Source: Scleroderma bovista
Lineage: Eukaryota; Basidiomycota; Agaricomycetes; Boletales; Sclerodermataceae
Length of the DNA: 64,000 bases
Reading direction: 5' to 3'
Assembly (NCBI GenBank): GCA_037178675.1
Contig: JAYMGJ010000258.1
Coordinates: forward strand, 35,642-99,641
In this document: positions 55,801 to 64,000 of the stretch, in pieces
How the letters are laid out: each line of letters starts with the position of its first letter
How positions within the stretch are numbered: position 1 is the first letter of the stretch
The notes under the pieces: generated by a model
Told to the model about the DNA's origin: nothing
The model's input: the letters and a program-made list of their open reading frames with translations, nothing else
Databases searched by the model: none
Translations under genes and position numbers: made by a program

Positions 55801-56797
55801 GAAGCAAATATTTAACCCTCGCCATCGAGTAGCGCTGAACTAGAAACCTATCGTCGAGACGTCGAAGAAGCAAAAGGCAAACTTGAACGCCTTCAAGAGA
55901 AGCTTGAGGAAGTCCAAATACAAAAGACGGATGTCTCTTCTGCAATAGAAGGGACCGAGCGCCTCATCCACGTGCAGAAAAATAGTACGGGTGCGGAAGT
56001 CTTTCGACTGAAAGGTAAAGTGTTCCGCAAACGGCTCCTTGGCGGTACCGATTGATCGACCATTCGACAGATGAACTAGAGGCCGTGCAGAATCTGCACA
56101 TGATGGCGATAACCAAAGTGCAACCTAACCTATTCGAGTTTGTCTATGCTTCCTGTTATCGAGTTTCCGTTCCTTGTGCCCAGTATCGCCCATTGGTCGG
56201 AGATATCAGGATTGAGAAGGTACCCGACGCAATGGAGAAGTACAAGGAACCTTTCCCAGTATTGAGCAGCATAATGCTGCGGACAGCGAAGGAGCTGGTC
56301 AATCGACGATCCGATCTCAATCTTCGCCAGGTATGCCGCCCTGCATGGCCCAGGCTTGGTGTTAACCACTCCGCATTAGATTGTACAATGCCTTGGGGAT
56401 TACTGGTGCTGTTGCTCCCAATTACAGGCTCAGCTGAAGTTAACTGCAATCAAATACCCTGTCACCATCAAGGAGAACCCGTCAGGTTTCTCTGCCAACG
56501 TCACCGTGCTGTTTCCCCCTGTCAAGTCGAAGGCCATTATATCGTTTATATTCGATTCGGCCCTGTTTTCTTCCTGGCCTGCCATGATCCGTTCGACGCG
56601 GTGTGACGTGGAGATCGCATATGGGCCTCTCAAGTAAGTAATCTAAATTCGTTGTTTCACTTCACTTACTTGTTTCCAGGCGAGAGACTATCCTTGATGC
56701 TGTGATTTCACGTATGAAGGACGCAAGCCCCCTGCATAATTATGCATGTTTGCTGGATGCATGTATAGAAGCCTCGGAATGCGTTCAAGCTGTATGA
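52875..56797 (+). CDS. SPC7: Kinetochore protein Spc7/KNL1
   Basis: Outer-kinetochore scaffold of the KMN network that recruits PP1 and the checkpoint kinase module. Eight exons: 52875-53021, 53070-54248, 54287-55546, 55603-55778, 55833-56014, 56071-56330, 56428-56633, 56680-56797, giving 1,175 residues in perfect frame. Near the N-terminus are the two PP1 docking motifs, KSILK (residues 53-57) and RRVSF (92-96). MELT-like phospho-motifs stand at about residues 73 (MDMT), 206 (MDVT), 273 (MEFT), 319 (MELT) and 392 (MEIT), within a long acidic, disordered region. The conserved Spc7 domain begins ISIEQFFEITGIRFMDEI (about residue 700), followed by a coiled coil and a C-terminal RWD-like part. 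Intron 2 (54249-54286, 38 bp) is unusually short. The acceptor at 55832 could instead be 55829. Confidence 0.95.
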
Positions 56798-57054
56798 ATC
56801 TGATGTCAACTTATTGGAGCGTATATATATTACTTAATTCATTATATTCCTCATCCTGGAACGATCTTGTGTATGTATTGGTCTTTGTGTGTGCAATAGC
56901 ATAGACGCTGGGCATAGAGGTATTGTGTGTATCCGGAACAAGTACTCCCCAAATAGGCAACTCATCTTTCCACATGCGGAATGTTTTCCTAACCTGCCTG
57001 CTGAAACAAATGCAAAACTGTGCTGGTACGTACTACTTCGAAACATATACTAGT

Positions 57055-57173
57055 GTCCCCTTCGGGGAGACATACGAAAACTTGGAACGATACAGAGAAG
57101 ATTAGCATGGCCCCTGCACAAGGATGACACGCTTTCCCGGAGTGGTAGACCTACGGGTCTCAATATTTATTTT
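57055..57173 (+). ncRNA. U6: U6 spliceosomal snRNA
   Basis: Begins with the 5' stem-loop GTCCCCTTCGGGGA, then the near-invariant GGAACGATACAGAGAAGATT (ACAGAGA box) and AGCATGGCCCCTGC (AGC triad) through AAGGATGACACGC, continuing to T runs at 57170 and 57175-57181 that fit RNA polymerase III termination. The 3' part after GACACGC is longer than in animal U6 and can form an extra stem (AGACC..GGTCT). It is intron-free. It lies between SPC7 and the kinase gene, on the plus strand. No clear upstream TATA at the usual spacing was seen. Confidence 0.93.
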
Positions 57174-57181
57174 GTTTTTTT

Positions 57182-57560
57182 CTTTGATTTGATTCACATT
57201 TCAGCACTAGTTCAAATTATGCATTCAGACCGATTATTAGCACAGTGTCAGGCCTGATCTTCTACACTCCGGAATGTTCGTGAGTACATCCTCTGGGAAG
57301 ACAGAGAATACTAATATGCATCTAAATTGCACGAGATGCTATCTCGCTGGATTTACTAGGAGCCATCCTGTCTCCCATCAAGCTCTTGAATCACCAGATC
57401 ATACAGTAACATTAGAGATGGGAAATGAGCAGAGCACAATGTTTACAGCATGTAAATTGTCCGGGATAACGTGACTTATCTACAATTTCCACACGCAGTA
57501 ACCTTGTAGCCTAAACAAGGTGACGTGGTGCCTGATAACTTACACCCAATATACAATATA
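57182..57560. other. Spacer downstream of U6
   Basis: No gene seen; leads into the minisatellite. Confidence 0.3.
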
Positions 57561-57842
57561 ACCCTTACACCCAGAACCCTTACACCCAGAACCCTTACAC
57601 CCAGAACCCTTACACCCAGAACCCTTACACCCAGAACCCTTACACCCAGAACCCTTACACCCAGAACCCTTACACCCAGAACCCTTACACCCAGAACCCT
57701 TACACCCAGAACCCTTACACCCAGAACCCTTACACCCAGAACCCTTACACCCAGAACCCTTACACCCAGAACCCTTACACCCAGAACCCTTACACCCAGA
57801 ACCCTTACACCCAGAACCCTTACACCCAGAACCCTTACACCA
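57561..57842. repeat. 15-bp minisatellite, about 18.7 perfect copies
   Basis: Unit ACCCTTACACCCAGA repeats head-to-tail without a visible mismatch. Because 15 is divisible by 3 every frame is open, giving artefact peptides (TLTPR, or CKGSG on the other strand). Perfect identity points to recent expansion. Confidence 0.9.
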
Positions 57843-58250
57843 CCAGTCAGATACCAAAAGTTGGACAGTGGTAGTAGTATATACTAGTACCTAACAATCA
57901 CTAACAGGACTTGGGCAGTGTGAATCAAATAATTGTCTTCGGGCGAGTCAAGAGCACACGAGGGAATTGAGAGCAAGTCAAGAGGCGATGTCGGAGATGG
58001 AGGGCGAAACAGTGACGACGACGGCACAACAAGCTGCGGCAACCTATCGACTGAGAGCAAGTCGAGGTTGAAGCGCAGTTGGCCATACCTGATCAAGGAA
58101 CCCTCAACCTACCATCATGAAATGAGGAGCTGATCCCTCTCGCCCACTATACACATGCATCAGATAAGAAGGGTGCCCACAACCACCCACATTCAAGTTG
58201 GAACTATAAAGGGAGCGAGCACTTGATCTTGCATGGTCCACCATGCCACC
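57843..58250. promoter_or_regulatory. Upstream region of the kinase gene
   Basis: About 400 bp without a gene. TATAAAGGG near 58,204 lies about 45 bp upstream of ATG 58251 and is a good TATA candidate. Confidence 0.4.
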
Positions 58251-60493
58251 ATGGCAACTCAAGCAACTTTCGTGAGTACAGCTACTGTTCAAGGCTCGCT
58301 CGTGTCAATAGCTACTACTTTTGTTACTCAGGCCTCTCTGCAATGGTTAGGTGCTGCCTTTACCACCTTAAATGTTCTTACAGGCATGTTCGACAAGGCT
58401 AGTGGGATCAATAAGTGCGCCCACACCCAACTTTTCTGATTATCCTCTCATCGCCCTCAGGAATTCTTTCCGTCAGCTACAACAACATTGTAGCAACTTT
58501 CTTTTCGCCATCAGTTATCGTGGCGAAGTTGCTTCGTCGGAAGAGAAAAGTAAACTGGCACTCGGCGCAGAGAGGTACCATTCACTGTACGACTAGTCTT
58601 CATGATATCCATTGACGTTCACGTTAGGACGCTCCGGACAATTTCCGAGCGTATGAGCCGATGGTGTTCGATGTCTACTATAACACTGAGCATCAAGCAG
58701 AACGAATTGGTTTCTGAAATCCAGGGTTGTTACAGCCAAATCGATACTTATTTGAAAAACCTCCAGGTACTGTATCAATTATCATATCGGCGAGAAGCAA
58801 TCATCTCATGCATCGTAAAGACCAATGATACCAATAATGCCTTAGAGCGTGATCAAAGCGAAATGATCACATACCTATCTGACCCGATCAATATTCAGAA
58901 TTTCATCTGTGAAATGATGGCACAGACACCCAATTTGGATGTACAGGCTCTCAAGGGATTGTTGCAGCAGGCTTTTCGGCATCTTGAACATAATGTTCGT
59001 GGCGTACCACTAACTTCCCTCCACCACCTGACTATATCCCTCACTCCAGCCTCAGTCACGGCAAGCACGTACCCCGCGCATCGGCCTCAAGCGAGGTACT
59101 TTCGAAGAGTCTACATGGGCGCATCGACCCTTGGTCGAGGATGTTTACGAGCGTTTGGAAGAATTCTTCCCTGAGCATGATCTCGACAAACCAATTATTG
59201 ACGCCAATTCTGGCGGAAATTCTCCAACTGCTATGGAGTCCCCCAGTGGTATTCCCCCCAATGATAGAAAGAGAATAACTGGCACGCGGAGGGGAAGGTC
59301 TTTCCGTATTATCGCGGAAGAACATAAGAAGCGCATCGACCGTACCTCTCGAGCAGAAACAGATTTGAATGCCAACGTGATTCGGAAGAAAAGTGAGAGC
59401 CCCTGTGGTTGTCCGAGACGCATCAAGATCATGCTGATTTTGTTTCCAGCTGTCTCCGAATGGACACGTGGGAAGCTTCTCGGCAAGGGGTCCTATGGCC
59501 GTGTGTATCTCGCCTTCGATGCCATTGGGATGTTCGCTGTGAAGCAAGTCAAGATCCCAGCCACCGCCAGCGATGGGAGTGCTAGCCCTCAGACCGAGTT
59601 TGTCCAAGCATTGAAGATGGAAATCGAAATGCTAAAAGATCTGAATCATCCCCACATTGTCACCTATCTTGGATTTGAAGAGTCCCCGAAATTTCTAAGC
59701 ATGTGAGGCTTTTAGATTTGCTTTGGTGCGTCAATGTTAATGTTTTTTTTAGCTTCTTAGAATACGTACCCGGTGGTTCTGTCGGAAGTTGCAGCCAGGA
59801 ACATGGAAAGTTCGATGAAAACGTTACGAAGTCATTCACTACACAAATCCTTCGAGGTCTAGCCTATTTGCATTTGAAGAACATCATACACAGGGTAAGC
59901 CATTATTGCAAGATCTATTGTGTCCCATATATATCTTGTATTAGGATCTAAAAGGGGACAATATACTTGTCGAGAAAACAGGCATTTGCAAGATTTCGGA
60001 CTTCGGTATATCCAAGCGTACCAATGACAATCAAAATGCATATACGGCAATGCGAGGCACCCTCTATTGGATGGCGCCAGAGGTAATTGTAAGCCGGAAG
60101 GGGAGAGGTTACAATTACAAAGCTGACATATGGAGCGTTGGGTGTGTCGTGCTCGAAATGTGGACTGGCCGATGGCCATGGCCAGACCATGAAACCGATG
60201 ACATACGAGACAAAGTAAGTCAAGGTGTTTCTTCGAAGGCCGTTTGACGACTCTGGCGCAGGTCTTGGTCAAGAAAGAATCCCCGCCTATACCACCGAAT
60301 GTCATCCTTGATACGTCCGCCACGGACTTTAAGGACAAGTGCTTCGCGATGTAAGCGTTGGTCCGTTCGTCTTGTATGATTCCTTATCCTTTCTGACAGA
60401 GATCCTGAATTGCGCCCCGATGCTGCTAAGTTGATTAAGCATCCATACTTGGAGAGTCTTCCGAAGGGCTGGAAATTCAATGGCTTTCAATAG
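58251..60493 (+). CDS. Helical-domain plus BCK1-like MAPKKK kinase
   Basis: Nine exons in frame: 58251-58414, 58461-58574, 58628-59003, 59050-59392, 59450-59702, 59753-59894, 59945-60214, 60262-60350, 60400-60493 (614 residues). The kinase is complete: GKGSYG loop (344-349), VAIK-type Lys364 (FAVKQVKI), HRDLKGDN with catalytic Asp465, DFG Asp483, MAPE near 507 and [16 protein letters not shown]. The segment before it (about 220-332, e.g. [18 protein letters not shown] and [13 protein letters not shown]) matches the region preceding the kinase in basidiomycete BCK1/Mkh1 of the cell-wall-integrity pathway. The first ~200 residues are different: mostly helical ([36 protein letters not shown]), like the helical-bundle adaptor found in fungal MLKL-like and NLR proteins. 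Full BCK1 is far longer, so this is a shortened, N-terminally replaced paralogue. An 18-codon stretch at 58,767-58,820 may be an intron. Confidence 0.82.
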
Positions 60494-60860
60494 GGTATTT
60501 AGATGAAATATTACATTTTCTAGTCATTGCTACTTTCACAACTATCAGTTTTGTTTTCCTGCTGTTGTTTCATTTATGGTCACCACTGGGGGAGGGATAT
60601 TTGATGGCAACCACTGTATACAATATCAGTGCCCAAGTAGTGTAGTACTGTTAGTTTCCTTATTTGTGCGACAAGTATCCTTAGTACATAAGCATGGAGG
60701 ATTTTTCACCCACTCAAGGACTCTTTTCACCTCAGTGTTCCAAACCAGACACTGAGTTTGCCTCTGAGCTAGTTCCCTGCACAAGCCATCTGACAAAATC
60801 ACATTCCATTGTCCATATTCTACAGAGACAATGTAGGTACACTATGTGGTCCACTACCTC
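60494..60860. other. Convergent 3' intergenic region
   Basis: Lies between the stops of the kinase (plus) and the cullin (minus). It should hold both 3' UTRs; no further gene seen. Confidence 0.4.
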
Positions 60861-63800
60861 TCATGCAACATAAATATACTTATTCATGTCATCCTCGTCC
60901 CGCCTCAAATACTCCTGCTCCACCAACCCCGTAATGCGCTGCTTAATCACCACCACTTCAGGTACGAAATGGCTCTTGACGGCTTCAATCGTCTCCGTCT
61001 TGAGCTGTTCATACGAGAGCTCTTTCTTCGCTTTCATGATTCGCACGATGGCAGCGTCGAGGTAATGCTTCCTGTCGCTGTCGATATGCGTCTGCGTACG
61101 CTTCGATTCTTCGGGCTGCGTCGATGTGTGTGAGTGAGTAACCACCCCACCGTGGGGTCCTCGGTAGTATGACAGAGTTTTTGCTTACCGTCTCCTTGGC
61201 CTGGATAGAGTTAATGTGCACTTTTGCACGCGGATCCGTGAAGTCGGCGTTGAAATAGAAAACGTCGGTCTCGTCGATATCCTTCCCGAGAGGGTGCTTC
61301 CTGAGCACTCTCTTTTGCCCACAAGCCAGACTCTGCAGCGTACGCTTCAGTTCTCCCACCTCTGTAATAATGAGAAGGGAGGCTAGCGATTAGCACTGGA
61401 TGAACTAAGCCCATCAGTGAACAGACCACAGACCCATCCGTGTCGCCTCGAGGATTTGGCTGTACCCCATCTCTGCGACCTCGTTGAAGAGTAGAAGCAC
61501 GACGGCCTGGTACAAGCTAACAGTCAACTCCTTGGAACCCGCCTTAAAACGCGCTTTGAGGGTCGCCGTGCCAAGGGAATGGTCCCAGTCGAGCTTGCGT
61601 CCTTGGTGTTTACTTTTGTAGAACGTGACGAACGCGTCTAGTTCAAATTGCATCTGCCGGAATCAGGTATGAATGAAGCGATGGAGAACAGACCTACCCA
61701 GGGAAGGAGATCAACATCCTTTTTCCGCGCAGCGAACGGCCAAACACTCCTCTGCAGCACCATAACAGACAAATGGTGCCCCGGACTGTCATCCGGAAGT
61801 CGACTGCGATATTCACGTAGAACATCTCGCGAGAGAGCGAGGTCGTTGAACATGTGATCACCCATGCCAAACTCGGGATCATACTCTGAGTGTCGAATCA
61901 GCATTCAGGAATATTTTTTTTAAAGTGAGGCATGGGCACTGACTCTCTTTCAATTTCTTCAGCATTGCCCTCTCGAAATCGTCCGATGCACTACGCTCAA
62001 GCAGTAACCTCCGGGCCAGCGCACGATGGTAGAACGCCCTAAACACGTCTTTATCGTCCGTATATCTATACAGCGCGAGCACAGAGTCCAACAGCGCATC
62101 AAAGTCGCCATCCGACATGTCCCGCTGACCTCGCCGCATCAGCCGATCCAGATGCTTTGCGATCAGCTCAGCGGGCTTATTCCGCCGCGCTTTGAACCCG
62201 AACGCGAATGCATCCGTCAGTGCATATGAGAAAGTTTGGTTAGGCTCTTGTGTTTTTGGATCGATGAATGCCGTCTGGAGCGCTCTATCAGAGAACGACT
62301 TGAACTCGAGAAGTCTTTCAATCATCGTATCATCTTGCTCTGCGTCTTTGATAATGCTTGCCACCGCTTTCTGTAGTGGGGTATGAAGATCCTTGGTTTA
62401 AACTACGAGAAGATGCGCCGGATCCTACCTGTACATACGCCTTGAACTCTCTGGAGAGGACATGAAGCCCTTCTGCGGCTGCGAATTCCGTGTAAGCCAA
62501 GGTGAGGCGGTCGGTTCCCCTTGCACTCATAAGCGGCTCCATGGCTACGCAGAAAGCCCGATCAGCTAGTAAGACCCCCCACGATGAAATGAACCCACAC
62601 CTCCATGGGCAAGCCAATCCAGCCGTCCTTCCAGAAGGCCGCGACGTGTGGCGTGCTGAACGAGGAGCACAGTCGGTGACTGAAAGACAGCCACGGCTCG
62701 CGCTTCTTCCTCCGCGACGCGCTGAGTGACATGGGCAAGAAACAGTTCCGGGGTGATGTTCATTTTATGAATCTTGTCCTCTGCTTCCTCCGAATAATAT
62801 GCGAGGGTCTGTTCTGCCACAAATCGTTCGAAGATGATGGCGTAGACCCCGTGAATGACGAGATGGGACACAAGGTTCTGGATGCATTCGCGATGCGGAC
62901 TTTGCATGCTGAAAGTGCATGTTTCCAATGTGGAACGGAACTGGGTGACCTGCAGATGAAAACGCACCCCTTGTTTCTCTCCGACACTAGCCAGTCACGT
63001 ACACCCAAGCGAATGTGTTCGATTATGAGTGAATCGTCAAGAACGTGCGCCCTGAACGCCATGAATGCAAGATCGCTGGGGGGGGGTGGGTCCACATTTA
63101 ATGGCAAGACCAAGGATCACACGATTCGAAAATGACCCTACCGTATATTGGAAAGTCTGGAATCCTTGAGAATGAATGCACGATCGAGATATGCCAGCAA
63201 TGACCGTAAAAGCCTCTAAAATGCACGCCCCCAAGTCAAGTAAACTCGGCGATCAAAACACGACAAAGGGGGGCTACGAGGAAACAACGTACGACTTGTC
63301 CCTCGAACCAGACGCAAACGCTCACGAAATGACCGAGCCATGCGATGGAATCCATATCGTTCTTGGAGGTCATGAGCTCCTTGAGTAAATTCCGGCAGCA
63401 TCGCTCGAACTCCATGACCATAGCGTCGTAAAGAGTCTGCCCTCGCGCACCACCCACCGCCATGTAGCAACGATCGTAGATCTCTTCATACGTCGGAAGC
63501 ATGTCCTTTGCGTCTTTCTCCAACAAGACCCTTAGGGCATACTTGACCGTCGCAAGAGAATTATCGCACGTCTTGGAGTCCAGCACTTTGCCTACAGACC
63601 ACCGGAATCAAACACCAGAACATAACACGGCGACCACACCCTATTTCTCACCTGCAAGGCCATGTATGTGTATAACCAACGGGCCGCCATCTCGCTCTAC
63701 CGACTTGCCCTTGCCCTTGTCGCGGTCTCGAGACCTCAAGGCCGACCCAGAGTCGGAATCGGTATCCAGACGAGGCGTCTTGTGCGGATAAGACAATGCC

Positions 63801-63892
63801 GGTCCTTCATCGACGACTGCGCAGCGGTGAGCCGTGAACCCCTTGGAGGTCGTGGGCAACGACGATAGCAAGGCATTGAATACGTCAGTCAT
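60861..63892 (-). CDS. CUL4: Cullin, CUL4-type E3 ligase scaffold
   Basis: Scaffold of a cullin-RING ubiquitin ligase. Eleven exons on the minus strand: 63892-63652, 63591-63293, 63215-63142, 63075-62968, 62908-62601, 62544-62429, 62370-61944, 61885-61698, 61653-61434, 61361-61189, 61115-60861; 802 residues, in frame. The N-terminal cullin repeats include LLRSLLAYLDRAFIL and HLVIHGVYAIIFERF. The homology domain has DKDVFRAFYHRALARRLL (the ALARRLL hallmark), FYKSKHQGRKLDW and ELKRTLQSLACGQKRVL. The C-terminal winged helix has the neddylation motif IVRIMKAKK (Lys746) and ends IYVA. The VSLYQAVVLLLFNE and INSIQAKET blocks favour CUL4 over CUL3, though the C-terminal end shares VVIK.RI.GL with CUL3. 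A 14-G run near 63,079 lies at an intron end. Confidence 0.85.
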
Positions 63893-64000
63893 ATTTCGGT
63901 GGTGGCCTGCTTCCGTCGGTGTGGTGACAGCACACCAAAGAGGCGTATTATGTAATCAATGTGATAAGATAAGATCCCGCAGCTCGAGATATATGACTTT
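63893..64000 (-). promoter_or_regulatory. Partial promoter of the cullin gene
   Basis: 108 bp upstream of ATG 63892, cut by the window end. CCAAT-free; no clear TATA. Nothing else seen. Confidence 0.3.

Noticed and set aside
57561..57842. Telomere-like array (units contain CCCTTA)
   Set aside because: The unit is a fixed 15-mer, not TTAGGG repeats, and lies inside gene space. It is a minisatellite.
57525..57887. ORF of TLTPR repeats as a repeat protein
   Set aside because: Any 15-bp tandem repeat without a stop is open in all frames; no start context or conserved flanks.

Overview
This window is chromosomal DNA of a mushroom-forming basidiomycete (Agaricomycetes). The clues are short introns of about 40-60 bp with GT..AG ends, KDZ and Plavaka DNA transposases, TET/JBP-type dioxygenases, gypsy and copia LTR elements of basidiomycete type, and clear nuclear genes (kinetochore SPC7, a cullin, a BCK1-like kinase, U6 snRNA). 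Species cannot be named from sequence alone.

Layout. (1) Positions 1-13.7 kb look like one large KDZ-type transposon block. It holds a minus-strand accessory gene running off the left edge, a divergent KDZ transposase (2270-5755, CxC2 zinc cluster plus RNase-H-fold core), a small minus-strand gene (5833-6631), a TET/JBP 2-oxoglutarate/Fe(II) dioxygenase (7455-8716), and about 2.6 kb of degenerate hairpin-type repeats split by a 2.1-kb LTR. The palindrome CCGCGG is strikingly over-represented in this block and almost absent from the rest of the window. (2) 13.7-40 kb is nested transposon debris: a Plavaka-type transposase fragment split by a solo LTR, three copies of a 2.1-kb LTR, a decayed gypsy element, a second Plavaka-type transposase, and a nearly complete gypsy element with two 0.57-kb LTRs and GAAA target duplications. 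(3) 40-43.2 kb has a small unknown gene and an Spt5-like KOW gene cut off by a gypsy LTR. (4) 43.2-52.6 kb holds that third gypsy element, an LTR with perfect 81-bp inverted ends, and a copia element split by a 2.1-kb terminal-inverted-repeat element with trinucleotide-rich inverted arms. (5) 52.9-63.9 kb is ordinary gene space: SPC7, U6 snRNA, a perfect 15-bp minisatellite, a kinase joining a possible MLKL-like helical N-terminus to a BCK1-like catalytic half, and a CUL4-type cullin in convergent orientation.

Common thread. At least eight premature stops in the transposons are TGA where the family alignment as I know it has Arg, as expected from CGA to TGA change by cytosine deamination at CpG. 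The CCGCGG motif also occurs with many CCGTGG/CCGCAG variants. Together with a transposon-linked TET/JBP oxygenase, this makes cytosine methylation and its oxidation the most interesting theme here. Exon coordinates were worked out by hand from splice sites and reading frame. Family names rest on remembered conserved motifs, not on a database search.
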